A stretch of DNA of 64,000 nt from Lasioglossum baleicum (lineage: Eukaryota; Arthropoda; Insecta; Hymenoptera; Halictidae), in assembly GCF_051020765.1 (NCBI RefSeq), contig NC_134941.1, forward strand, positions 1,054,001 to 1,118,000. Direction: 5' to 3'. How positions within the stretch are numbered: position 1 is the first letter of the stretch; the number at the start of each line of letters is the position of its first letter. A program made the position numbers and the translations under genes. This document shows positions 22,833 to 32,113 of the stretch, piece by piece. The notes beneath the pieces are model-generated. The model made no database searches and was not told the DNA's origin. It saw only the letters and a program-made list of their open reading frames with translations.

Positions 22833-24474
22833 TGTCACGCCGTTCACCGGTTCTCGACAGAATCGGTGACCGGACTCGGGAAATTATGGCCTGACGGCCG
22901 GGCCACGCTCGGTCGCGCGAAACGTGGTCCTCCCGGGACAAACAATCACTCGTGTATTCGAAATCGTTCTCCCTCGAGAGTTCGAAATGGAACCTACGGG
23001 CGCCAGACACGTAGGCGTGCCACACGAAAGCAATCGGGATTCAAACCCGAGGGACCGCTTCTCGAACACACGAGGATTGCGCGACCTGGGATAGCGATAG
23101 AACGGTCCAGGATTTCACGTGGGATGAAGGACGGGGCATTCCCCGCGACGGGAACGTTTCTCACAGGGAAGAATGAACCGAGACGTTTACGGCAGACAAG
23201 GATCGTTTATTACGTCGGAAACAAAACGTTTACAGGCCACCGGCGAGAGCCGGCGGCAAACAATATGGCTGCCGGCGCGATCTCGATCGATTTCGACGGT
23301 TGTTCGGTCGATCGCGCGTAATATTCCCGGTTCGCGTCGGACTCGGCGGTCACAGGATTCCGCGTGAATAATACAAGCCTGGAAAGGCACGATTTCCGCC
23401 GAGTCGCGATGGAATACGCGTCGCAATGCGAAGAGACTAGGCGAGGACGGCAAACACGTGGCGAGATCGAAGCGGGCGCGTCGCGTCGTCCCACCGTGGA
23501 ACTTCCGAGGATCGTAAATCTAAGGGCCGCAACCGAAAGTCGTACGTCCCGCAAAAACCACTCGGGATCGCTACGATACACTGCTTCGGCGCCCGGCTCG
23601 AGAACGCTCGCCTCGGACCCCGGACATGCCGAAGCACTTAGCCCGCGCAAATAGGTTAAAGAACCTGTCAAACGACGTCCCGAGCCAACACGAGTAATCA
23701 CAGAACTTTATTCACAATAATATGACCGGTACTTACCAAACGGCACGATTCAAGCCCGATAATGGCGGTCGTTACACGATACTTTTCGACAACAGCGCGG
23801 TTACAAAATACGTGGTTCTACTACGTAGTCCTGCGTCCTAGTGACCCACTTCGTGTCGGCTCGAAACGCGGAAATGGGGCGTCCCCCACTACTTCCTCAT
23901 CTATCCTCGCTGCTACGACGGCCGGACCTATCGCGTGGCTCCTCGCTACAGGGTCGAATTCAGTGAATTCGGACCCGGGCCTCCGACAATTGTTCATTTT
24001 CTCGGGGCCGCGTCCGATAACGCTGCGGGGGCGATGGGATGGACCCGAGCTATTCCAGGGGAGCTCTCATGGCTGTTCCTGGACGAGAGTCGGCAAGGTT
24101 GGGCAGTTGATCGTCCCCACGACGTAATTTCCTCGTCGGCATCTCCGGGTTGGCGGGTCCGAGCTCGGTCCAATCCCCGTTGTCTTCATCGTTCGCGCTG
24201 TTACGCGATAGGTCGGCCGGGCGTCGTCTCGTAATGGCTCTCGCCAATTAGCAGCTTCGGATAGGTGCCGGCTCCCCTTGCAAGGGAGCAGGTCCTGAAA
24301 CTTCGTGTCGCGCCCAGCGGCGCGACATTCAAATGCGATAAATTTTCCGCCGCTGGAAGCCAGTTGTCTCCAGGGAGATCGATCGCTACGCTCGCCTCGA
24401 TTCGCATCGGCTCGCAGGTGACCCGGTCTCGGTTAAAGGGTTCGGATAGACGTCAGCAAAGCTGCCACGTCACA
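22833..24474. mobile_element. Solo LTR related to family A, 4-bp target duplication
   Basis: TGTCACGCC at the left and CCACGTCACA at the right give TG...CA ends. ATAC occurs immediately before (22829-22832) and after (24475-24478). The 1.64-kb sequence has no retroviral-type coding motifs. It interrupts the interval between the polypurine tract and the ORF at 24684, i.e. it landed inside the family A element. Confidence 0.72.
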
Positions 24475-24683
24475 ATACATACTTCACTAAAAAAAATATT
24501 GCGTACTCGTGGCAAACGATAGTGTGTGCGAGGGGAGAGAAAAAAAATATATAGCGAGTTCGCACACCCCCCAAAAAAAAATTTGTGCCACCCGCCGAAA
24601 GGGCCACCTGCCCGTCACTGGGCCGTCCGACTCTCTTCGGACCGATAGGGCTTTGGTCTTCAAGCCCCTCGAGAAGGGCGTTG

Positions 24684-25238
24684 CTACGGAGCTCCCGCGT
24701 CTTTACGTGTCGAAATCGGTTCCTCCGTCGGTTGCGTGACCGCGCCTTCCTCTCGCGGCGAAAGGGTTACCGCGTCTTCGCGCGGCGGAATGGCCTCGGC
24801 CGTCGCCTGCTCAGCCGCGATTTCCTCCCGTGGCGTGACCGGCGGCTCCGCGTCCTCGTGAATCCACACTCCCTCTATCGTCGGCGCGGCCGTGAGGAGT
24901 TCTGGCGGCGACTGAGGTGGTGCCGGGTCGTTTTGCGGCAACAATATGGCCGCGACTCTCTCTTGCGCCGAAAGTGGTGCCTCGCCTTCTCCCTCGTCAC
25001 GCTCCTGGCCCGGCGGCACGCGAATGTAATTCGCCAGGATCCTGGTCGCCAGTGTAATGCGTTTGAGGTGCTTACGCATCTCATCGCACTGTCGGAGTGC
25101 CTCCCCTTGCCCTGCTTCGGGCCGCATGCTGTCAATTGCCCGTTGGAGGAGCGAGGCTTCCTCCCCCAACTTATCTATCTCTTCCCGTAATTTCAATTTC
25201 GCCTCCCTAACTTCCTTGGGTTCTCCCGGGTACGGCAT
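24684..25238 (-). CDS. ORF downstream of Gypsy integrase, unknown
   Basis: An ATG-started frame of 184 codons overlapping the end of the integrase frame by 32 bp, in the position of a third ORF (the env position of some Gypsy elements). Residues 8-70 are charged and heptad-like (EAKLKLREEIDKLGEEASLL), suggesting a coiled coil. The rest is rich in Pro, Glu and Ala. There is no signal peptide, furin-type site, transmembrane helix or zinc knuckle, so envelope function is not supported. It may be a displaced Gag-like or accessory protein of the element, or an extension of the integrase tail in another frame. Sequence quality (no stop in 184 codons) favours a real former gene. Confidence 0.5.
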   Translation of the reverse strand: MPYPGEPKEVREAKLKLREEIDKLGEEASLLQRAIDSMRPEAGQGEALRQCDEMRKHLKRITLATRILANYIRVPPGQERDEGEGEAPLSAQERVAAILLPQNDPAPPQSPPELLTAAPTIEGVWIHEDAEPPVTPREEIAAEQATAEAIPPREDAVTLSPREEGAVTQPTEEPISTRKDAGAP

Positions 25239-26312
25239 CTGAAAATGATTCGGGGATTGGGGGGTTACCGCTTTGCTCGCTGTCGTACGGTGGAGTGTAC
25301 GGCTTCAGATCGGACACGTGAGATTTCCCGGCGTCCTTCCCTTCCGGGGTACTTAGTCGATAAACGACCGATGATAGTACTTTCGCGACTCGAAAAGGGC
25401 CGCTGAACTTCGGGCATAACTTGGCCGCGATGTTCTGCGCGGCGGACGAAAGGACGCGTTGCCGCCGGAGGACGAGGTCTCCCTCCACGAGACGCGTATC
25501 TTTTCGGCGCAGATTGTAATGTTTCGCCTGCGTTTCGTAAGCTCGCTCTAAATTCTCGGTGACCCAGTGGCATAACGTGGCCAGGTGCGACATACGCTCT
25601 GACCATCCCTCGATAAGCGCTACCTCCAGGTCAACCGGCGATTCCTCGCTCTCGCGAATACATGACGCTGGTTTCGGTTCGCGTCCGAAATTCAAGAACG
25701 CGGGCGAAGCTTGCAGCACTGAGTGATACGCGGTGTTATACGCGAATCGAAATTTCGCTAAATGCGCGTCCCAAGTACGATGATCCTTTTCGATGTAGGA
25801 TACGATAATCGTTTTTAATATCCGTTTCACCCTTCCGACAGGGTTCGCCTGGGGGTGATACGGGGGTGTCGTCGTGATTGCGATCCCGTAAGTTCGTGCG
25901 AGTTCGTGAATCGCTTTATTCACGAATTCGGTACCGTTATCGGTGAGCAATACCTCGGGCGTCCCCCAACGTGAGAAGACAAGGTCTTCGAGCGCGTCCG
26001 AAATTTTGGCCCCGGTGGCCTTCCGCAGGGGGCAACACTCGACCCATTTCGTAAAGAGATCTTGAATTACAAGCAGGAACCTTCGTTAACTGACACGTGG
26101 GGCAGCGTCGCACGTATTCTACAACCGTGCGAAACATTCCCGGCCAATAGTACCGGGTAGCTATTCGATGGTAGGTTTTCTCAACCCCCAAATGACCCGT
26201 TTGCACCTCGTCGTGACTTTCCCTCAAAATTTCGGTTCTTTTCTCGGCCGGTACGACGAGTTTGCACTCGTCTAAATCACCGCCGAGAATTTCGGAGATT
26301 AAGGGTGCCGAT
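25207..26312 (-). pseudogene. Ty3/Gypsy integrase remnant, internally deleted
   Basis: Gypsy integrase inserts element cDNA into the host chromosome. The minus-strand frame carries the HHCC zinc domain (SHDEVQTGHLGVEKTYHR, then CPTCQ; about 26217-26090), the second catalytic Asp in LTDNGTEF (about 25945), the third-residue region, and a long C-terminal domain with SHVSDLKPY near its end. About 40-60 residues between the zinc domain and the core, including the first catalytic Asp, are missing, and the frame changes there (about 26075). The third catalytic residue is also lost: codon 25834-25836 is GGA (Gly) where the Glu of the NPVERV-type motif belongs. RT, RNase H, protease and Gag are absent upstream. 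The remnant goes with the 3' LTR at 20720-22531. Confidence 0.85.
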
Positions 26313-26489
26313 CCTTAGTTGACCATGACAACTTTTCGATGGTCACGCCAAAAACGAAAGAGCGGCCGCTAGTAGAACCTAAGTAATAACATTTTCGTCC
26401 AGTAGGGGTGCTGGGTACATCTTCTACGGTTCAATGTCGCGGAGCGCACAACAGCGTCTCGGCGGTGACAGCAGTCACTGCATTAGTAA
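26313..26489. other. Junction sequence, nothing recognised
   Basis: A short non-coding stretch between the truncated Gypsy integrase and the repeat copy at 26490. It contains a NotI-like GCGGCCGC and no gene signal. Confidence 0.4.
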
Positions 26490-26860
26490 ATGTTGCCGGT
26501 AAGTCAGGCTTCACCAGCAAGCGTGACGTCACAATACGGCTGACGATGACGTAGTGACGGTGTGCTCGAGTGAGAGTGTGTGTGGCACACAGTCGCCGCT
26601 CGGGCAGCGCCTATGTGTGCCTAGGCGGATCGCAAGGGTTCGGTATCTGACAGACCATTTCTCTACATATAATGCACATTTGAAACCCCAACGTAGTCAC
26701 AATCGCTACATAAAGGATCAATCTAGCGTGCATGGTGTGTAAGATGGCCCACTTTTGCGTTTTCGAAGCGTAATTTTCATTATTCGACAGCAAGATGTCT
26801 GCTCGAGAGGCTCTGCAAGCAGGCTTGACTGGTGTTCCTGATCTCTCAACATTTTTCATT
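26490..26860 (-). repeat. Single inverted copy of the 57.7-58.4 kb satellite unit
   Basis: In reverse complement this segment matches the tandem units at 57694-58367. Shared stretches include GATCAATCTAG, ATGTCTGCTCG, GAGGCTCTG and CATTATTCG, in the same order. It is more diverged than the array copies are from one another. Non-coding. Confidence 0.8.
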
Positions 26861-27574
26861 TCTCGAGAAATGTAAATAAGACCATATTTCTCGAGAGTTC
26901 TGTAGAATTTCTAATAAAATAAAAAGATATTGGAAAACTTATGATATTTGGAATATCTATTTATCGAAATATATTTACCGAAAGCGGAAAAAACATTAAC
27001 TCAACGTTTATTCCTGTCCAATATGTACATTAGGGTGGCCCCTATGCAATACTTGGAGAAAAATTTGTATCAAGACACAATGCACGCAACTATCCAGTAC
27101 TGTTCCTTTAGGTGAGCAAAAAATTTGTGCAAAGTTTGAGATCGATCGGATAAAAGGATGACGTGGCGCACATAAATTGAAAATTGTGTAAAATTCACCT
27201 AAACTGTGGAACATGGCACATTGTTGGATTTATACATTTTTTCTGAATAGGAATATAGAGTAATTATATGACCTCCTTTAAATAAAAATAACGATTACCT
27301 TGAAATTTCGCAAAATATGATTTCCAAAAAATTTTTTATTTTGCCATTATATTTACCTTATTGAGCAGTGCTAACTTCTCTGACATTTTTCGTATAATCA
27401 CAACAGAAAATTTTTGTACAATAGAACTTTCGTACAATTTAACGCAAACGGGTGGTGGAGGTGTGGGAGGAAGGAGATGGAGGAAGGTGTGGGTAAGTAA
27501 AATACAAAAATTCAATACAACATTTACTTCTATTGGCTATACAAAGAAAAATTGTGCAGCGCTCCTCCGCCATA
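26861..27574. other. AT-rich spacer, no gene
   Basis: Frames of 60-100 codons exist but show no domain or coding bias. GGTGGTGGAGGTGTGGGAGG near 27451 is a small purine-rich patch. Confidence 0.45.
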
Positions 27575-27612
27575 TTCTCTCTCTCTCTCTCTCTCTTTCT
27601 CTCACTCTCTCT
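27575..27612. repeat. CT microsatellite
   Basis: About 38 bp of CTCT with two interruptions. Confidence 0.9.
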
Positions 27613-27738
27613 TCCCTCCCCATGTTCAGCCGCATTAGACTATGTAAAAAATTTAGATAAACACTACAAAGAAAAATTATTACGCGCGTAAGGGAACAGC
27701 ATGGAACGCAAAGGAACGTGTGAGGGTAAGTAAAATAC

Positions 27739-27744
<6 letters not shown>

Positions 27745-27836
<92 letters not shown>
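27745..27836. repeat. Compound CT/TA microsatellite
   Basis: About 30 bp of CT followed directly by about 60 bp of TA. The TA tract ends at the first base of the 5S-like sequence. Confidence 0.95.
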
Positions 27837-27837
<1 letters not shown>

Positions 27838-27985
27838 CCAACAACCGTAGTCCCGTTGAAAGCACCGGTTCTCGTTAGATCACCGAAGTTAAACAACGTG
27901 GAACGTGACCGGCACTAGGATGGGTGACCGTCTGGTCAAAAACCGGAAAGTGACCCACCCGGGGTGTTTTTCACGTGTTGTTGGC
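27837..27985 (+). ncRNA. 5S-rRNA-derived sequence (5S pseudogene or SINE3 head)
   Basis: The segment begins GCCAAC and ends GTTGGC, which pair as helix I of 5S rRNA. Between them lie CACCGGTTCTCGT, GATCACCGAAGTTAAACAAC and GGATGGGTGACCG, the landmarks of 5S rRNA that include the internal A box and C box of a type 1 RNA polymerase III promoter. It is about 149 bp rather than about 120, owing to extra sequence in the 3' third, and it has many substitutions. It is therefore not a functional ribosomal 5S gene. A tail of about 125 bp follows before another TA tract, an arrangement seen in 5S-derived SINEs. A pseudogene is the alternative. Confidence 0.8.
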
Positions 27986-28108
27986 AAAAGGTGGTTCGGA
28001 ACCCACCATAAACAGTAGGTCCCGCTGAAAAGGCGATGGTGAGAGTGGAAAAAGGAGAGGATTGGTAAATGAATTTGAAACCCTGAGGGGACCAAATATC
28101 ATGTCCAT

Positions 28109-28155
<47 letters not shown>
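27986..28155. repeat. Tail of 5S-derived unit and TA microsatellite
   Basis: 27986-28108 is unique non-coding sequence with an inverted pair GGTGGTTCGGAACCCACC; 28109-28155 is a TA repeat. TA tracts on both sides of the 5S-like unit suggest insertion into a TA microsatellite. Confidence 0.7.
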
Positions 28156-28161
<6 letters not shown>

Positions 28162-28170
28162 AATCTTTAT

Positions 28171-29159
28171 TTAAAAATAGAAATGATATGGACGGTTATG
28201 ATTGTGTCTGTCGTCTCGTCTGTCTCTTCTGTTTCGTCTTCCTCGGCCGCTTCCTCGGCCTCCGCGTCCGCGGGCTTCGGCGCTCGCTGCCGCGCGTTGA
28301 TGCAGGTGAATAAACCTCCTCTGCGCGTTGACAAATACTTTGTTCTGCAACAAATAAAAAAAAATTAATCATAATAAAAATAACATAGGAGACCTAGTTG
28401 GGACCGGAGATTGAAAACTATTCTGATAAGTACTTATTTATAATTTGAACCATTTTTAAAAAATAAATGCATTTTTATAATATGTCTCTACATGCATTAT
28501 TTGAATTATCATCTTGATAACAATTTATTGTTGAAGCAATTGTTTGAATCGATATTATTACGGAAATGATAATGTAAACAATGAATATGGAATAGCTTCA
28601 CCAAAAAAGTTAAAATCGTACAGTACAATATTTAAAAAGTTTACGTTTTTTTTTAGGACACTACACTTTGTCCGATACTGGATATATGTGAATCCGGTGA
28701 AATGAACTATTATAGTATGTTACTCACCCATAGCAATTCGGTCTCTGTCGCGGACGATGAGTATGGCAAAGAGGCGGTTGGACGATCCAAGTGGGACCAC
28801 TTTCCCATTGATGGGAACCCACACGTTGTCGCGGCTGCTGTCACGAAAGAGGCGGGCTGTGGGACTATGAGTGAGGCGGGTGGCGGCACTGCATTATAAC
28901 TCCTTCCCGCGGGTGGTAACGGGGCCGCTGGCGGGAATCTCGCCAGGAAGCTTTGAATCGCCGGTGGATACGAATATGCTGCTGCCGGGGCCGCCGTCAC
29001 GATTTCGTTGCCCGCTTGGAGGGCCTCTGATTTCCAGGCCCTCTCTTGGACTGCCTTAAGGGCCGCTATCTGGGCCCCGAGTGATCTGTTTTCCTCTCGA
29101 GCTGCCTCCAAGGTCGCCGTCGCTCGTCGGGCGGCGTTCGCTGCCGCTGCCGTGGACAC
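28171..29159 (-). pseudogene. Gene B: two-exon copy with altered 5' end
   Basis: The minus-strand exon 1 frame is open from about 29197 to about 28724. Exon 2 runs 28347-28171, giving a basic Arg/Gly/Asp-rich C terminus ending PYHFYF. The donor GGGTGAGT and the acceptor TTGTTGCAG fit consensus, and the intron is phase 0. AATAAA overlaps the stop codon (28165-28172). The 3' half of exon 1, the intron and exon 2 are closely similar to gene A; exon 2 differs by in-frame insertions of a few codons. The N-terminal half differs: instead of the gene A start it has an Ala-rich coiled-coil-like segment. An upstream ATG in this frame is followed two codons later by TAA, so no good start remains. The family is not recognised. 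I call it a probable pseudogene, although an unseen 5' exon could rescue it. Confidence 0.5.
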
Positions 29160-29323
29160 CGATGTGGGTGACCCGTACCGACTCCGTCCCTCGCGTCGTT
29201 ACTCCATTTGTCGTTTAGGACCCTGGATCGGCGAGCTGCTCAGCATCAAGGAGCCCGGACGCGAGGAAGCCGAACGACGACGAAACACACTCGTTACAAT
29301 ATATATACATGTGTAATCTTTAT

Positions 29324-30519
29324 TTAAAAATAGAAATTATATGGACGGCTATGATTGTCTCTGTCGTCTCGTCTGTCGTCTCGTCTGTCTCTTCTGTTTC
29401 GTCTTCCTCGGCCTCCGCGTCCGCGGGCTTCGGCGGTCGCTGCCGCGCGTTGATGCAGGTGAATAAACCTCCTCTGCGCGTCGACAAATACTTTGTTCTG
29501 CAACAAATAAAAAAAAATTAATCATAATAAAAATAACATAGGAGACCTAGTTGGGACCGGAGATTGAAAACTGTTCTGATAAGTTCTTATTTATAATTTG
29601 AACCATTTTTAAAAAATAAATGCATTTTTATAATATGTCTCTACATGCATTATTTGAATTATCATCTTGATAACAATTTATTGTTGAAGCAATTGTTTGA
29701 ATCGATATTATTACGGAAATGATAATGTAAACAATGAATATGGAATAGCTTCATCAAAAAAGTTCAAATCGTATAGTCTGTCCCATATTAGAATAGACTT
29801 GTTGTGCGCAGCTCGACTGATCGCAGCGCCTTGCTGCGAGCCTCCCAACTCCCCTCATTGGCTCATGCTCGTTGTGCATTGGGAGTTCCACCAATCAGGG
29901 CGAACCTCCGCAGCGAACGACGCAAACTGATCATTCGAGAAGTCTATTCTTATATGGGTCAGACTTTACAGTACAATATTTAAAAAGTTTACGTTTTTTT
30001 TTTTAAGGATACTACACTTTGTCCGATACTGGATATATGTGATTCCGGTGAAATGAACTATTATAGTATGTTACTCACCCATAGCAATTCGGTCTCTGTC
30101 GCGGACGATGAGTACGGCAAAGAGGCGGCTGGACGAACCAAGTGGGACCACTTTCCCATTGATGGGAACCCACACGTTGTCGCGGCTGCTGTCACGAAAG
30201 AGGCGGGCTGTGGGACTATGAGTGAGGCGGGTGGCGGCACTGCATTATAACTCCTTCCCGCGGGTGGTAACGGGGCCGCTGTCGGGGCCGCGGCTTCAGC
30301 TACGGCTTCAGCTGCGGCTTCAGCTGCGGCTTGGCGGGCCGCAAACCTGCTGGCCTTCTCTTGGGCTGCCTCAAGGGTCGCAACCCGGGCGTTAGATTCT
30401 GCGAACGCTTGACGGATTCTGGTGAGCTCCGCTGACACCTGGTGGGAATCCGCGTCCGCTGCCGTTGAGATGAAATGTGGCTGCGGCGATTGTAGTGTAA
30501 GTCGGTTGAAGGAGTCCAT
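29324..30519 (-). CDS. Gene A: two-exon gene, Arg/Gly-rich protein, unknown
   Basis: Exon 1 runs from ATG at 30519 to about 30077, and exon 2 from about 29500 to a TAA at 29324. The donor (GGGTGAGT) and acceptor (polypyrimidine tract, TTGTTGCAG) are strong and the intron is phase 0. AATAAA overlaps the stop codon. The predicted protein is about 206 residues. Residues 30-65 are helical and heptad-like, then Ala-rich. A Pro/Ala/Ser-rich middle follows, containing PPPASLIVPQPASF and GFPSMGKWSH. The C terminus is RGRGGRG plus Arg/Asp repeats, as in RNA-binding tails. No catalytic motif, signal peptide or membrane segment is seen. The intron holds a MITE (29774-29966) absent from gene B. It could be a TE-encoded or orphan gene; the tandem copy and in-frame indels support past coding function. 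Confidence 0.55.
29774..29966. mobile_element. MITE in gene A intron, TA target duplication
   Basis: The ends AGTCTGTCCCATATTAGAAT and, in reverse complement, AGTCTGACCCATATAAGAAT form inverted repeats of about 26 bp. TA flanks both sides (29772-29773 and 29967-29968). The paralogous intron of gene B at about 28617 has the uninterrupted sequence ATCGTACAGTACAATATT, which is the empty site. The 193-bp unit is non-coding. Confidence 0.9.
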
Positions 30520-31000
30520 CTACATTGTGAAAAAAAACAAATTAATCAAAACACTAACACACACTCAATAAATATTCAAAATATCTGGCCAAGTAGCAAT
30601 AAAAAGTACAGTAAAAAGTTGCGATTCTTGTCAAAGAGCCTGTGTTCTGCACGGACAACTATCTCATACCGACATTATAAACGTAGAGAATGACAGCATG
30701 ACAGTGGAATGCGCGGGCACCCGAAAACTATCGCGCACAGGGTCGTTTACAAATATCGCGACTTTACATTACGATTACGGTAACCTGGCCAGGCAATGTC
30801 GCCAGCAATCATTGTTATTGGCTTAGCCAATCAGAGCAGCTTTGGCTAAAGAAGTCACCCCCGGGGGATCGGGGATGTAAAACAAAATAGCAAAATCCCT
30901 AAAATCCCTTTAGTCTTTAGAGCAACGCGGCGCGGATAACTTATCCGGGATAAGTCAAGTTCTCCGCGGAACGAGACGAGCGTATAAGTGAATTAGTGAG
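30520..31000. other. Intergenic sequence between gene A and hAT gene
   Basis: About 480 bp between divergently oriented genes. CCCGGGGGATCGGGG and a TTATCCGGGATAA palindrome (30940-30952) are visible. Promoters of either neighbour could lie here, but none can be pinpointed. Confidence 0.4.
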
Positions 31001-31184
31001 TGACCCGTTAGTTTATGTGATAGTATTAAGATATTATTAAAATATATTTTTATAAGTTAGTGAGTGACTCGTTAGTTTATGTGATAGTATTAAGATAGTA
31101 TTAAAATATATTTTTATAAGTTAGTGAGTGACCCGTTAGTTTATGTGATAGTATTAAGATATTATTAAAAAATATTTTTATAAA
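31001..31184. repeat. Tandem repeat, 64-bp unit, three copies
   Basis: TGACCCGTTAGTTTATGTGA recurs at 31001, 31065 (one change) and 31129, a 64-bp period. The last copy ends at the ATG of the hAT gene, so the array is its 5' untranslated or promoter region. Confidence 0.9.
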
Positions 31185-32113
31185 ATGTCAAGTACTAGTG
31201 GAGAAAGAGCTACAAAGAGGCGTAGAATTCGCCGTTTTCAATATTCTTGGCGGGAGGAGAATATTTTTAAAGCATGGTTAGCTCCTTCTCCACTAGTAAA
31301 TAAGGGGCATTGTACTCCATGTGATACTGCTGTCGCATGTGACAAAGCATCTTTAATGAGGCATTCGCAGACGGTGAAACATATACGCAATATGAATTCA
31401 ATTCAAACCGATGCCACCTGCAGCAATAGTAGTTCTAATAGCACAACTTTATCCCTCCAAGATAAAGTAAAACGTGCAGAAATTACATTAGCAGCCTTTT
31501 TTGCCGAACATAACGTAGCATTTAAAACAGTTAATCACTTAACACCTTTAATCCAAGACATTTGCAAGGAACCAGAAGTTGTGCAGAATCTAACACTCGC
31601 TCAAACCAAGTGTGCTAACATTGTTAGGAACGTAATTGCCCAGCGCGAAATAGAGCATTTAGTCGAAGATTTAAAAATTTGCAAATTTTCTATTCTATTA
31701 GACGAAACAACAAATATTACAGATATAAAAATTATGTGTATTTTAGTAAGATTCGTATCTCCATCAACCAATAAAGTAACCACGCAGCTATTAGGTTTAT
31801 TGCCGTTAGACAGTGCTAATTGTTCCGCGAGTAGTGTATTTCAAACATTTAAAAAATTTATGGACGATAAACAAATTCCTATTTCAAATATTGTCGGAAT
31901 GGCGTGTGACAATGCATCCGTCATGATTGGATGTAACAATTCTTTCATGACACATTTACGTGCAGAAGTATCGCATTTAGTAACTTTAAGTAAATCTTGC
32001 CATCAATTGCCTGCAGATTGTGAAAATTTAATTAGATTAGTTGCAACTTACATTTCGGGCAGTGCTAAAAGATGCGCAATTCTGGTTGAATTTCAGAATT
32101 TTTTCGGAGTAGA

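Larger units (their letters stand above)
28156..30300. repeat. Tandem duplication carrying genes B and A
   Basis: Unit 1 (about 28156-28915) and unit 2 (about 29309-30285) align from the GTGTAATCTTTATTTAAAAA start through exon 2, the intron and the 3' half of exon 1. Differences are scattered substitutions, small in-frame indels and the MITE. Beyond exon 1 codon 80 or so the units are unrelated, so the duplication breakpoint lies inside exon 1. Confidence 0.85.

Noticed and set aside
20720..24474. Many frames of 60-163 codons on both strands, e.g. 23210-23701 minus
   Set aside because: They overlap one another in a GC-rich LTR pair and are not conserved between the two LTRs.
24541..24590. 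Alternative polypurine tract and LTR start near 24566
   Set aside because: Looks purine-rich on the minus strand, but no LTR with matching ends starts there. The tract at 22532 fits an LTR with TG...CA ends.
24684..25238. Envelope protein in the third ORF position of Gypsy
   Set aside because: No signal peptide, cleavage site or transmembrane helix. Coiled-coil and Pro-rich instead.
27837..27985. Functional 5S rRNA gene
   Set aside because: Too long, with many substitutions and extra sequence in the 3' third. No T-run terminator directly after the end.
28171..30250. Plus-strand frames over genes A and B (e.g. 30053-30250)
   Set aside because: Shadows. The minus strand has matching splice sites, phases and polyadenylation signals.
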